From NCBI GenBank assembly GCA_937907165.1, contig CALCUH010000010.1, forward strand, positions 65,957 to 129,956: a DNA stretch of 64,000 nucleotides, given 5' to 3'. A program made the translations under genes and the position numbers. The notes beneath the pieces were generated by a model. It worked only from the letters and a program-made list of their open reading frames with translations. It was not told the DNA's origin and searched no databases. Below, piece by piece: positions 52,201-62,750 of the stretch (within the stretch, counting starts at the first letter, position 1; every line of letters starts with the position of its first letter). The DNA comes from an uncultured Bacteroidales bacterium. Lineage in GTDB: Bacteria; Bacteroidota; Bacteroidia; Bacteroidales; Paludibacteraceae.

Positions 52201-55200
52201 AGCATCGGTTCGATTCCGAAGCTCTTGACAATCTGGTTCCGTAATGGTTGTTGTAATCGTTGTTGCACCATTCGAGATTTTCCACCCGGTTGTTTTTCTT
52301 GTCCTCGTCTTTGTGGTTTACCTGCTCAAGACAATCGGGATTTTCCAGAAAAGCCGACGCAACCAGCCGATGCACAGGATACCACTTTTTGTTCCCATGC
52401 TCATCATAGAGCAGTATGGAAAGATAGCCCTTGTGCGTTCGGTTCCCGGTTTTAATTTTACCGTTTACTCTGTCCTGCGCATAGCTTTTGATTCTTCCGT
52501 AGCTGCTGACCTCGTATTTACCGCCATAACCGTCAATCGGTTTCCATATTTCGTCCATATCTCTTTCCTCCTTCCTCATAAAATAGCTTTGCAGATCTTC
52601 CAAGGCGTTGTCCGTCACCATCGGAGTTTCGCCGTATATGAGAAATGGTTTTTTAATTGGCACTAACCTTAAATGCCAATCGCCGTATCCATGTCATACG
52701 GCAGGGAGAACCACTTTGACCCGCTCATGAAGGTCGGGAAAGCGTTCTTCGCCCGAGAGTCCACCATAAGAAATATCTCAGTGAATAGATAATAAAAAAT
52801 CACCGCATCCTTCTCAAAGTGATCGGTGAATTCCGCTTTGAATTTCGCCAGACGATAAGCCGCTGTGTCGTGATCGTATGAAACGCCATCATACTCCACC
52901 GCTTCATCCAGCGTATCCCCAGTAGCCGCTTCTTGGTCGGTAGTTACAAGCCACGCCGCCAGCGCCGCGAGGTTCGTTCCGTCGGTGTTTCCATCCGGAA
53001 AACGCCCCTCGAAATCGGAAAGCCAGTCGGAGCCAGAGTAATCGTCGGACTTCCATAAGACGCGATCAGACGTGTTGTTGAGAATTTCCCACGATTCGTC
53101 TCCTTCGACAAAACCATAAACGTTTTCTGTGCCCTTATCGTTGTTGAAATTATATTTCCCAAGAAATGTTGTATTCTCGCCGTCGTCCCAAAAGATCACA
53201 ATCGGGAACCCGTCGATTCCCTGACGAACTGCAGGATTCTCCTGCTGCGGCGGAGTCTTGTACGGACAGGCTTCGTTATAGAGCCGCACCAACTCCACGT
53301 TGTTGCAACCCTCCGAGGAAGCCACATCAGCCTTGAATGTGAACGTATTGACGGGTATAGCCCCGTCGCGCATTGCGTACTTGGCAGACTGCGTTCCATT
53401 CGCCAAGGTGAATCCGTTATTGAATTTGATCTTATAATTTTTTCGTGCGTAACCTTGTGACGAAGTACCCTGCACGTCTGCCTGTGCTCCCGTGAATGTA
53501 AACGACTTGGACGGGTTCGCCGGATCGGTATACGTTCCCGAGACAGTCTTCTTGTCCCCCTTGTACTGAGGCAGCTCGGCTCCTTCCAGAATCATATACG
53601 GAAGATCAGCGGGCAGATTGTCGATAACAATCTGAGAATAAGCATCGAAAATGTCATTCCGTTCATACCGTGCAAGAAGGTCATCGACATTCTGGGTGTC
53701 GGCAATCCAGTTGCTCAGTATCTGATGGCGCGTCAAATCGTTATCATAGATTCTAATGGCATACAGGTCAATTGTTGCGTCGCTTGAGCCTACGGAAATG
53801 TTCACCGGCGTTGCCTGCGAAAAATCGTCATTTGTCGGATATCGCGCTACACCTGACATGATTCCATTGATATAGATATACATCAGTCGCTGTTCCGAAC
53901 GTTTCTCCACAACGAATGAAATTCTGACATGCTCGTCTTCCTTGTATTGTGTTGAAATTTCAGACTGCTCAGACGACATCCGGGCGAACTGTGGCGTTAT
54001 CGTGATTCCTCGTCCTCCACTTGCGCAGGACAGAATCGTGGCGTCATAGTCTAAAACATTTCTGGTTGCAAACTCAAACTCAATTGTTTTCCCGGTGACT
54101 CTGAAGTCACTTGCAAACGGCTTAATTGGAATTGTAAGTCGTGCATCGCCTACTACACGCAATACGGATATTCCATCATCATCGGTACGCCAACCGTCTG
54201 ACTCGAAGTTAAATCCGCTGAACGTCGCTTCAATGTTGCCATATTCCCATACACCGGGGTTATCCTCGTTATTACTACGTCCATACGATGACAAATATAG
54301 TGAAAGACTATCCGTCTCAGCCTCAACATGCACATCAGACTCGGTGATCGTCAAACTGAATTTTTTCTCTACCGATCCGCATACGATAGACAGCGTCAGC
54401 TCTCCGGTGGAGTAGGCACGGTAAGTCCAGCTTTGCTCCGTTCGGTCTACAGTTAGCGATGCTACCGTGGATCCGTTCGCCGTCAGCAAAATCGGAGACG
54501 TAAACGACGATGGTGAATAGACTGTATATGGAATTACGAGTGAGGTGTACTGTGCCGCCGTAGTAGTCAGGAATGGAGATATAATAATCGGCTCTGTCGA
54601 AGTTGTGTCAATACAAACCACCTCGTAATAGAGGCGATTAGACTCGATCTCCTGCTCATCGATTTCTGCCGTGAAGTATATCTCGATGGAGTGCGCACCA
54701 TGTGGTTGCTGCGGGATCAGATAAGTCATCTGTCTGCCAGACGCAGTCGTAGTTACTGTGTCAAGCTGCTCTCCGTCCAGCAGAATGTGTACTGTTTTCT
54801 GGATATTCCCAACTGGCGTGTATGGAAACGTAATAGCGCCAGAAAACGGAGTAGAAGCGTCAAACGTAGAACTGATTGACACATCAATCGCATTCACCGT
54901 ATAGGTGATCGTCCTACTGTTTCCGTATACATCCGAAATTGTTACCTTCACCACATTTGTGCCCGCAGATAAATATTGGGTGATGTTCCTAACAACATTG
55001 CCCTGTACCACGTCAATGGTGGCTTTGGAAACACCATTGACCGTGATCTTCATCATGCCGTTTCCGGTGGGTATATCGTCTTCTGTGGAACTCCACGACA
55101 AGACGATATTACACACAGAGCCGTATCCGATAGTCTTAGATAGCCACCCTGACCCGTTCGTGACCGTCAAAACGGCATTGTTTGAGGATCCACCGCCTCC

Positions 55201-55503
55201 AGATCCGCCGCCCGTACCAGAAAACGGTCCGAGCGGTCCGGCGACAATCTCGTTGTTCGATGTCAAGTACAGATACCCATCCTCGACGTAAGCGCCGTCA
55301 ACCTTGGAGCCAGACACACCGTCCACGACTCTGCTGATCGCCTCAAGACCGTCCTGCAACTCGCCTATTGCACCATCGATCACCATCATGGCGGATTCTG
55401 GATTAGTACCAGCGATTTCAGTACGAAACTGTCGGAAAGTTTTGCTCCCGCTGTCAACTGGAGTTAGTGCTAAATTTAATACAGGTGTTTTAACTTCATC
55501 CAT
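49269..55503 (-). CDS. Giant tail fibre / host-binding protein, split by group I intron
   Basis: Exon 1 (55503-52673) and exon 2 (51846-49269) join in frame to encode 1802 residues; AT|T AAC restores AIGINNEGSLTF. Domain order: N-terminal head, Ig-like beta domains (about 120-390), a LamG/concanavalin-like domain (about 400-590), a CotH-kinase-like region (about 620-1000) that contains the splice point, leucine-rich repeats (about 1090-1220), three InlB-type repeats (FAGWSLTNGG, FNGWSLMNGG, FRGWNPSP) and a C-terminal DUF6273-like domain (WWLRSAASNSGFFR). It is probably the receptor-binding fibre. Unspliced, exon 1 would end at 52669. Confidence 0.82.
51847..52672 (-). mobile_element. Group I intron with HNH endonuclease gene
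   Basis: The 826-base intron starts after exon T (complement of 52673) and ends with G (complement of 51847). Exon GGCAT pairs with intron GTGCC (complement of 52663-52659), five pairs with the required T-G at the splice site. Like the nrdD intron it opens with a TTAAG/TAAG motif. The 3' part folds strongly (GAACGGT with ACCGTTC, CTCGCG with CGCGAG). I could not assign P7 with certainty. Confidence 0.85.
52031..52558 (-). CDS. HNH homing endonuclease in group I intron
   Basis: ATG 52558 follows GAAGGAGGAAAG; the longer open frame runs into the intron 5' end. The 175-residue protein has NUMOD4 (EIWKPIDGYGGKYEVSSYGR), HNH_3 (HRLVASAFLENP, VNHKDEDKKNNRVENLEW) and a C-terminal NUMOD1-like helix-turn-helix (SIGEAERQTGMSHCNIVRAL). 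It would cut intronless fibre genes to spread the intron. Confidence 0.92.
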   Translation of the reverse strand: MDEIWKPIDGYGGKYEVSSYGRIKSYAQDRVNGKIKTGNRTHKGYLSILLYDEHGNKKWYPVHRLVASAFLENPDCLEQVNHKDEDKKNNRVENLEWCNNDYNNHYGTRLSRASESNRCCKTTSRKVYSVDDNGQVRHYDSIGEAERQTGMSHCNIVRALKGRRKRCGDKQWFYA

Positions 55504-55526
55504 TCTAACACCTACCTTACCTCCGT

Positions 55527-55841
55527 TTAATAAATGTAATCCCTGTCGATGACACGTGCTGCATCAAGTGTGTCGCCGAGCAATTCAGGGTCAACTTCAG
55601 ATACAAGCCGCAGTCGATAATATTTAAGATATACATACATATCACAAGCAAGATCGGGCGCATCAAGAAACATATTGCCCGAAATAGCGTTACCAAATTG
55701 CATACTGTCATACTGATCTGTACATCCAACACATAGTCCTGCGGTAATAGACGATCGCCCGACAACCAGATCATAAGTATCAGGCGACCGGACATACATC
55801 GGGATCGTCTCTGTGCCCCCGTTGATTCTGTACGTGTTCAT
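55527..55841 (-). CDS. Small tail-associated protein
   Basis: ATG 55841 follows AGAGGTGGTC, giving 104 residues. The N-terminus (YRINGGTETIPMYVRS) and a C-terminal helical part (CDMYVYLKYYRLRL) are typical of small proteins between baseplate and fibre genes. No function is known. Confidence 0.6.
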   Translation of the reverse strand: MNTYRINGGTETIPMYVRSPDTYDLVVGRSSITAGLCVGCTDQYDSMQFGNAISGNMFLDAPDLACDMYVYLKYYRLRLVSEVDPELLGDTLDAARVIDRDYIY

Positions 55842-55855
55842 GACCACCTCTCGTT

Positions 55856-56221
55856 TTATGCCATCAACACTGACGGCGTTATGTTGCGGAAAATATGACA
55901 AATACCCTGTGACACCTCAGCCTCCCCATCCTCGTCGATGATCGTAACTTGATACACAAATCTCCCGCACAGTTCGGCGGTATCTGTAGAACTAAGTTCG
56001 ACTTCTGCAAGGCAATATCCGTCCATACCGCTTTGTGCAATTTCCATCTCTTGTGTGATGCTTACACAAGACTGATTTTCGTAATGCGCAAGCGAGAAAT
56101 ACGCAGTATGACCCTCTGCGTCGTAGGGAGTTCCTACGTTAGACCGCAACATAATTTGGATTTTTTTATGTGTGCCGCCGATGAACTCGATAGGCGGCAG
56201 CATAAAAATAGGGTTAATCAT
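55856..56221 (-). CDS. Baseplate (BppU-like) tail protein
   Basis: ATG 56221 overlaps the region of the Dit-like gene end. The 121-residue protein (IMLRSNVGTPYDAEGHTAYF, then GRFVYQVTIIDEDGEAEVSQ) matches the BppU-like N-terminal fold that attaches receptor-binding proteins to baseplates in Firmicutes siphophages. Confidence 0.7.
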   Translation of the reverse strand: MINPIFMLPPIEFIGGTHKKIQIMLRSNVGTPYDAEGHTAYFSLAHYENQSCVSITQEMEIAQSGMDGYCLAEVELSSTDTAELCGRFVYQVTIIDEDGEAEVSQGICHIFRNITPSVLMA

Positions 56222-56225
56222 AATT

Positions 56226-57026
56226 TTAGCCTCCAATATTGACCGGGAACTCGCAAATAATTTTAACCTCTGCATTGCCCGCAATTGTTAAGCTGTTATC
56301 TCCACGAACCAGCCGGAAGAATTTCATATTAAAATACGAATATGGGTTCACGGCAGAATCCGTCGTTATAATCTGGTTAAGGTTATCCACCGTTACCTCA
56401 TGCACACTTGTCGGAAGGTTTGTGAAGCTACATACCCTGTTTCCGTCTGACACGTTGGTGATGGAAACGCTTCCTCCACCAGAGGTAGAAATCACTAATT
56501 TGGGTTTGTAGAACCCGTGATAACTCGCCCGGTTGTAGAACGTAACATTGGTCGTACCAGAACACTCGATGACCGTCTCGAAAGGATATGTGTAGGCGTA
56601 TGGTGCATCGCACGTTACTTTACACTGGAATGCCCATGGGTGACCTCCGTAAGTAATCAGCTTAAGACCAGAAATGATGACTTTATAACGAAAGTCTCTC
56701 ATGTCTGGCTGACTGATCGCGAAATAGCGATAATCGCCATGTCCTACAAGCCACGCCGAAATCGCATCTACGTCGTACCGGTCGAGTGGCGTTCCCCTGT
56801 CAGTCGTTTCCGTATTTGCACCGAAAACTAACGTGAACTCAAGCGGATTATTTTGCTTAATTCCGTATGCTAACGCATCGTAACGACCCGAAATACGTTC
56901 CTCCACAATGGTACCGGTAGGAATATCGACATCGCCCTGAGAATATGATTCGATATCGAAAATCATAAGTCCGTATGCCAGACTCGATTTGCCATCGAAT
57001 GTAAATTCACAGCCGTAGAAAGCCAT
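56226..57026 (-). CDS. Distal tail protein, Dit-like
   Basis: The 266-residue protein begins FYGCEFTFDGKSSLAYGLMI, has a central FTLVFGANT and HPWAFQCKVTCDAPYAY, and ends in a galectin-like beta domain. This pattern fits Dit-type distal tail proteins, which form the hub between tail tube and baseplate. It follows the tail endopeptidase gene in transcription order, where Dit normally comes first. Confidence 0.78.
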   Translation of the reverse strand: MAFYGCEFTFDGKSSLAYGLMIFDIESYSQGDVDIPTGTIVEERISGRYDALAYGIKQNNPLEFTLVFGANTETTDRGTPLDRYDVDAISAWLVGHGDYRYFAISQPDMRDFRYKVIISGLKLITYGGHPWAFQCKVTCDAPYAYTYPFETVIECSGTTNVTFYNRASYHGFYKPKLVISTSGGGSVSITNVSDGNRVCSFTNLPTSVHEVTVDNLNQIITTDSAVNPYSYFNMKFFRLVRGDNSLTIAGNAEVKIICEFPVNIGG

Positions 57027-57035
57027 GTGCCCTCC

Positions 57036-57239
57036 TTATTTTCGAGTGTCGGATGCTCCGGGCGGCATCTCGTTAACCTCGCCTTTTATTTCGCTTTTTG
57101 TCAGACATTCTATAGCTTCACGAATCCGTTGCATTGCCCCACCTTTATTAAGACATGACATCTCGTCATAGACGGCGACACGCCCTAATGCGTACAGTGC
57201 TTCGGAAAGACACTGCAATACGCTTGTTTTGTCGTTCAT
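57036..57239 (-). CDS. Small hypothetical protein, 67 aa
   Basis: A short helical protein (VLQCLSEALYALGRVAVYD) between two tail genes, with a spacer of 9 bases to the Dit-like gene. AGGAGCGAT lies upstream of its ATG on the minus strand. Function unknown. Confidence 0.55.
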   Translation of the reverse strand: MNDKTSVLQCLSEALYALGRVAVYDEMSCLNKGGAMQRIREAIECLTKSEIKGEVNEMPPGASDTRK

Positions 57240-57268
57240 GATTAAAAAATCGCTCCTTAGATACTTAG

Positions 57269-59023
57269 TTATGATACATTGTCAATCCATTGGTTTAGAG
57301 CGCTCATCAGCGTAGTAAAATACGACCCGTACACCGTATCGCCGGAGTCTACCACGCCAATACCAGTCGGTACATGATCGTCTATTTGCTTTTTAAGGGA
57401 ATTAAACCTAACGGCGGTAAGCGTTTTATTTGCCGCTGTCATTTTCGTCCCTTCATAACTTGTATATCGCTCCGACCAATTTCCTCCAGTCAGGCTATAC
57501 ACTGACATAACCTTATCGCACATATCGTTCCAGACTTGATAGCTGAAATTCGACGTCGCACCATGTCTGGTAATTGCAGCGTATGCAGCCTGTGTTTGCA
57601 GCGCCGTAGCAGTCCCGTTTGACGCCAACCAATCCCACGGAACGATAGAAATACTCTGCGTCGTAAAGTCAGACGTCCCGATCCACGTTACACCACTCGC
57701 ATCCGCGGTGTCTGCATATCCGACATTGACCACATAATGTGTGCTTGCACTTAACCCGGTTACAGTATAACTATCGGACGATATATAACGCCCATCTGCG
57801 ACGTAGGAATCATGAACCTCTTCTTGATTCCCGCTGTAATAGCGTACATAGAATCGCATATAATAGTTCCCGCGGTTCTGCACGTTAAATGTCACGCTAT
57901 TTGCTGTATATGTATATGTGTACGTCGGAAGCCGAATCGGGGCTGACGGGGGGTCAATACCCACAGTGATCGAGCCTTGGTCTTCGATACCATTTAATCT
58001 AACCCACACATAGTACGTCGTTCCCGCGACAATGCGATCGTAAGTTAAATTGAAATTGGTATTTGATGGGTAAGCAATATCATCGTGAGAGGCGAGAATA
58101 GTCCACGGGATACCGCGCGAAGAATCGAATTCGTCAGAGGTACTAAGATAACAAATTGGATCTCCGCCATCGGAAACATCCGAATAGAAGGTTGCTGTGC
58201 CTGAATACGCAAACGATACCTCGAATCGTATTACATGACCAGCTCTGGCAAAAATGCCAAAACTTTCAGATGATGTTATCGTCTGATGCCCACCTTGATA
58301 TACATCCATCGTCCACGATCCGTCTCCTTCGCCATGCGGAGGATCGATGTGGAATGTCGTATCTCCATAACTGGATATTCTGAAGCCGCCGATCCAGAAG
58401 TAATACCTCGCCCCGGCAGTCACGTCGTATGTGAACGAAAAATTCCCGCCATTATTTTGATCCCAGTCTTCGACGAGAATATCCGTCGGGGTACCACTCG
58501 AATTGTCAAATCTTATACTGCTGCTCAATGCCGAATAGGGCGCGATAGAACTATTGGAGGAATAAAAAGTGGCGGTTCCACTATTGGCGAACGATATTTC
58601 ATAGCGTAATAAGAAGCCCTGACTAATAGACACATCTGTAGATATGTCAGTTGATATATTACTGTACGTCTCTTTCGGTTGGTAATCCCACTCGTCTGGC
58701 GGCGTGGGGTCTTCCTCACCGGCGTTCGTGGTAACATTCGCAGTCAGCGTTACCTGTTCCAGATAACCTCCCCACGCATCAACATACATTTCGACTACAA
58801 CCCGAATGCTATATTGCGTATTTGAATTCAAGCCGACGTATGTATAGTCGTAACCATATCCTGATACATCGTCGGCGTTTACATACTCGACATCATTCAG
58901 TTCGTTGTCTATGTAAAACGATAATTGTTTATATGGGTATGTCGCCGGGTATGATTCGTCCAGACGGCTTAGATGTACTGAAATGCTACCGCTCGTTGCG
59001 GACGTAATCATTGTTATCGCCAT
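57269..59023 (-). CDS. Fibronectin-type-III-containing tail protein
   Basis: ATG 59023 follows GAGGTAGACAAA. The 584-residue protein is almost entirely beta. FN3-like domains occur at about 1-110 (GLNSNTQYSIRVVVEMY) and 360-460 (VTGLSASTHYVVNVGYAD). Between them are two related beta-sandwich units sharing SGTATFYS and YYFWIGG/YYVWVRL. A helical C-terminal domain of about 120 residues follows. It is probably a tail-tip or decoration protein that binds surface polysaccharide. Confidence 0.75.
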   Translation of the reverse strand: MAITMITSATSGSISVHLSRLDESYPATYPYKQLSFYIDNELNDVEYVNADDVSGYGYDYTYVGLNSNTQYSIRVVVEMYVDAWGGYLEQVTLTANVTTNAGEEDPTPPDEWDYQPKETYSNISTDISTDVSISQGFLLRYEISFANSGTATFYSSNSSIAPYSALSSSIRFDNSSGTPTDILVEDWDQNNGGNFSFTYDVTAGARYYFWIGGFRISSYGDTTFHIDPPHGEGDGSWTMDVYQGGHQTITSSESFGIFARAGHVIRFEVSFAYSGTATFYSDVSDGGDPICYLSTSDEFDSSRGIPWTILASHDDIAYPSNTNFNLTYDRIVAGTTYYVWVRLNGIEDQGSITVGIDPPSAPIRLPTYTYTYTANSVTFNVQNRGNYYMRFYVRYYSGNQEEVHDSYVADGRYISSDSYTVTGLSASTHYVVNVGYADTADASGVTWIGTSDFTTQSISIVPWDWLASNGTATALQTQAAYAAITRHGATSNFSYQVWNDMCDKVMSVYSLTGGNWSERYTSYEGTKMTAANKTLTAVRFNSLKKQIDDHVPTGIGVVDSGDTVYGSYFTTLMSALNQWIDNVS

Positions 59024-59042
59024 TTTGTCTACCTCATTTTCA

Positions 59043-62000
59043 TCATCCAAAAGTTGCTGTAATTGATAGGCCAGTTACACTTGCTGAACTGAAATCAAGA
59101 CCTCCAGTGAATGCGATATTTCCCCACGCGGAAACCGTAGTCACTGGTGCAGCGCCCATGTCGGAGTACTGAATCGATAGCATTTTTCTCAGTGTGTCGT
59201 CAAAATAACCATAGATGTTGAAACTACCAGACGTTGTCGCGTTTTGCGGAAGTATATCAAACTCGTTGCTAACTATTTCCGGCGAATAAATTGTCGTCCC
59301 GTTGATGAATGTGCCATTCGCATAAGTTCCATCGGCAATCTGTTTTGCTATCGTTTCTGCATTATCAGCAGCATCTAAAGCGTCTTCAACGTCATCTTGC
59401 AATGCGCCAACATTATCCTGCAAAGCGTCAATGTCAGGTTTCCCTGTAATATTAGCCCATGAGATTGTGCTCCCCGGTTCAAGTTGCACATTTCCGTTCA
59501 CAGTCACATTCCCGTTACTATCCACCGCAAACGTCGTCTCGTTGGCGGTGTTTCTAACTGTCAATCCCTTCAGGTTAAGATAATCTGGATCAAATTTTCC
59601 ATTATCCATCATATCATTTCCATTGCTGTCTACGAGTTTGTTTCCATATATCGTGCCACTAAACGTACCGCTCTTAGCGGTTAGGTTACCGTTGCTGTCC
59701 ACATAAAAATTCGGGCTGGCAGACGTCCCACCGATCTTGATACTTCCACCGGTGATCTCTCCGCTGAATGAGCCCGTAGCCGCGGACAAACTTCCGCTGA
59801 ATGTACCGTCACAGCCTTCAAGCGTCCCGCGCAAGTGCACAGAGCCGTCGCTCATGTCCACCCAGAAGTTTGCTTTGTCCTCATCCCAGACTTCCTGACC
59901 GTTTTCGGTCTTTATGATCGGATACTGACCTACGCCAAGCCCCAACTCAGGATCCAGAACAATATGTCCGTTCTGGTTCTCGATGTCGAACCTTGCGTTG
60001 TGAAGCAGTGCGCCTGAGCCATCCACCTTAAATAAGACATTATTGTTGTCTGGATCCTTCGCTTCAATTACCAGATTTTCCCCAGCGAGCAAAGTTCCAA
60101 CAATACTCGGTGCAACAATACCCCACGAGTCGCCGAGGTTTGCATCGTGGAAATGCCCGATTGCCATCTCCGCAGTCGTCCACCCATCTTTCGTAAACAC
60201 GATATTGTTGTTGATAATGGCAATCTCTTCTGGATCGTACCCCACCCCGGAGCCATCGAATTTCCGAGCGTGAAACCCGGAGCCATCAAATGAAATTGCA
60301 ATATTGCTTCCCGAAAGAACCGTTTGTTTTGATGCGTCGAGAGCTCCCATCATGTATTCCTTCACAGCGGAAGACGCCCCGCTTTCGATGAACGCATTAT
60401 ATCCAAAACGGCTTATGTCAACCGTCTTTCCCATGGAAATGCTACGCTCCAAGAGATCCGCCAAGCTGAATGAACTGTCTGAAAGATTATACTTGTCTCC
60501 GAATTGTAGAGACAGAGAAGCCGGGTTCTCGAAATCAATGCCTACCTTAACCAAAATCGGATTCAGTACCGTCCCGTTATCGACATCAAGGTAAATCTTT
60601 TGTCCAAGTTCCACCTCGTTTGCAAATGAGGTAAACTCATTCAGAGAAAAGAAATTCGCAGCCGTCACGTTGAATGTATACGATGGATGACATAGCTTCT
60701 CAAGACACTCTTTCCCGTAGTTATATAAATCCCACTCAACCTCATGCTCTTGATACGCTGTTACATTCTTTGTAACATACATATGCGCTGAGGCAATCAT
60801 AAAGCTCAGTCCAGATGTCGTTTCGGAAATAGTCTCGCAGTTTCCGGACAGAGAAATGCACCCGCTTTTGAAAGTCATTTCTCCGACAGTGCCCGATGCC
60901 AAATATGCTGTGAAAATAAAAGCACCGTCTGATGACTTCCGTTCCATCGACGCACTGATGATATCAGCAGACACGATATTTCCAATAGACATCGTACCGC
61001 CGCGGGCTGTGTATACGTCACGATCCGTGAATCCATCAATCGATGTAATTATCGAACTGGATATCGACAGAGTCTTAGACGTCACCGATGCTGATTTATC
61101 ATCGTCTATATACGCTTCTGTCGTCTGATACACAAACGAGCTATCCTCAATCGCATCCTCCTTGCAATAACGATCGAGAATTATAAGTTCGTCGTTTGTA
61201 AAGAACGACGAGAATGCGAGATCATCGTTAATGGCTGCAAGTTCCGCTGTCAGCGCGTCCTTTTCGGTCTGGAGATTGGTAAGCTGTGTATGCGCCGAAG
61301 CAATCTCCGACTGCTTTGCTACGATTTGTGCGTTGATCGTCGCTAAATCGCTCTTCGTCTGAGGATACTGCGAACTGCCTTTGCTGATAGAAGCAAGATA
61401 TTCTGCCTTGACTGCTCGCTGATTCTGTAATACCGATAGTTCAACACCAAGTGTTTCTTTTATCTTGTTTTCAAGATTAAGGATCTCCATGGTCTTCAGC
61501 ATCATTTCAACGCTCATGTTGTAGTACGGAACCTGAGCGTCAATATATGCCTGCTTCCATGCGTTCCATTTGTCAATCATCGCCTGAGAAAAATGTCCGG
61601 TGTTCATAAAATACGATAGGTCGTATATTTTGTTCGTACCCATCGGATTAACAGAGCGAATTGTTACACCATCCGCTCCGTTCACATCAAGCACCGTATA
61701 GATATTCTCAGTATCTTCTTCTAACGTAATTTTCTTCGCCAGATTCTCCAGTGATAAATAAACTGGTTCCATAACAGCACCGGACGCAGTAGCCCGCACG
61801 TTGATGCGCCGATTGTATGTGTCAAAGTCGCAGATGCAGCTATACTTGTCCTGCACCGTTGACTTGATAAAGTTATAGATGTTGACGTTGCTTTCCGAAA
61901 ACGTCCGGTATTTACCAACCAGCGTAGGGTCTATTGACCCGACCGACCATGACGGCAGATAGGATAGAATGATTCCGATTACCGTTTCATCCGGCGCAAC

Positions 62001-62372
62001 CGGGTTCCAGAAGTTATATGTGTTTTCCTCAAGACTCATCTTCTTGTATGTCAGCTCATATTCAAGCGAGTAAGCCTTGCAGCTTTTGATGGTTTTCACA
62101 CCATCCTTTTCTTCGGAAGGGTCGGCAAGGACGAACTGTCCCCAACCGACCATATCCACGATCCGCGTTCCAATCACATCGTCGTAATGCGGAGTTTTTG
62201 CACCGTTTACTCTCTCTGGCAGATCGAACGTAATCGTAGAAATCTCGTTATAGCAGATATCTGCGCTGAGATTATAGGCATATCCAAGCGTCTGCAGAGG
62301 AGTGCCGTCAAGATTGCGAAGAACCAGTACGGGCTTCTCTCGGAAATCTATGGATGAGAAATCAATGACCAT
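59043..62372 (-). CDS. Tail endopeptidase / tail-spike (Tal-like) protein
   Basis: The 1109-residue protein starts with a baseplate-hub-like region (PVLVLRNLDGTPLQTLGYAY, EISTITFDLPE, YELTYKKMSLEENTYNFW) of the Tal/prophage endopeptidase family. It continues with a coiled coil (about 325-385) and a structural C-terminal part of repeated beta turns (GTFSGSLSAATGSFSGEITG and following). Its last part resembles fibre shafts. It follows a 179-base gap (62373-62551) in which I see no gene. Confidence 0.82.
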   Translation of the reverse strand: MVIDFSSIDFREKPVLVLRNLDGTPLQTLGYAYNLSADICYNEISTITFDLPERVNGAKTPHYDDVIGTRIVDMVGWGQFVLADPSEEKDGVKTIKSCKAYSLEYELTYKKMSLEENTYNFWNPVAPDETVIGIILSYLPSWSVGSIDPTLVGKYRTFSESNVNIYNFIKSTVQDKYSCICDFDTYNRRINVRATASGAVMEPVYLSLENLAKKITLEEDTENIYTVLDVNGADGVTIRSVNPMGTNKIYDLSYFMNTGHFSQAMIDKWNAWKQAYIDAQVPYYNMSVEMMLKTMEILNLENKIKETLGVELSVLQNQRAVKAEYLASISKGSSQYPQTKSDLATINAQIVAKQSEIASAHTQLTNLQTEKDALTAELAAINDDLAFSSFFTNDELIILDRYCKEDAIEDSSFVYQTTEAYIDDDKSASVTSKTLSISSSIITSIDGFTDRDVYTARGGTMSIGNIVSADIISASMERKSSDGAFIFTAYLASGTVGEMTFKSGCISLSGNCETISETTSGLSFMIASAHMYVTKNVTAYQEHEVEWDLYNYGKECLEKLCHPSYTFNVTAANFFSLNEFTSFANEVELGQKIYLDVDNGTVLNPILVKVGIDFENPASLSLQFGDKYNLSDSSFSLADLLERSISMGKTVDISRFGYNAFIESGASSAVKEYMMGALDASKQTVLSGSNIAISFDGSGFHARKFDGSGVGYDPEEIAIINNNIVFTKDGWTTAEMAIGHFHDANLGDSWGIVAPSIVGTLLAGENLVIEAKDPDNNNVLFKVDGSGALLHNARFDIENQNGHIVLDPELGLGVGQYPIIKTENGQEVWDEDKANFWVDMSDGSVHLRGTLEGCDGTFSGSLSAATGSFSGEITGGSIKIGGTSASPNFYVDSNGNLTAKSGTFSGTIYGNKLVDSNGNDMMDNGKFDPDYLNLKGLTVRNTANETTFAVDSNGNVTVNGNVQLEPGSTISWANITGKPDIDALQDNVGALQDDVEDALDAADNAETIAKQIADGTYANGTFINGTTIYSPEIVSNEFDILPQNATTSGSFNIYGYFDDTLRKMLSIQYSDMGAAPVTTVSAWGNIAFTGGLDFSSASVTGLSITATFG

Positions 62373-62551
62373 GTTTGTTCCTCCAATTGTTGTGTCGTGG
62401 ACGCATATTGCTCGTGATACCGCTTAAATAGTACCGCTATTCCATTTTGCATAATGCTTCCACCCATATCCGATTTCCCGCCGACAGCCGCCAGAGAAAG
62501 AACGAAAGGGCAGGCGTAACCACACCGGCAGTGGTTCCGACGGTTTCCCGC

Positions 62552-62737
62552 TCACTCCGTCTCCTCTGCTTCGTCGGTCTTGAACCGTTCATTGATTTTC
62601 TCTGTCAGCTCATTGTACTGCTCGACGGTAATACTTCCGCTCAACAGATAGGCGTCCAGCTTAGCCTTCATATCATCGTAGTCGTATCTGCCGCGGTCAA
62701 TCACAAGCTTCAGCATATTGTAAATTCCGACTTTCAT
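62552..62737 (-). CDS. XkdX-like small tail protein
   Basis: The 61-residue protein has the XkdX pattern: a short helix, YDYDDMKAKLDAYLLSGSIT, then VEQYNELTEKI. XkdX-type proteins lie after tail fibre genes in many Firmicutes phages. AAAGGAGGAAA precedes the start on the minus strand. Confidence 0.7.
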   Translation of the reverse strand: MKVGIYNMLKLVIDRGRYDYDDMKAKLDAYLLSGSITVEQYNELTEKINERFKTDEAEETE

Positions 62738-62750
62738 GTTTTCCTCCTTT

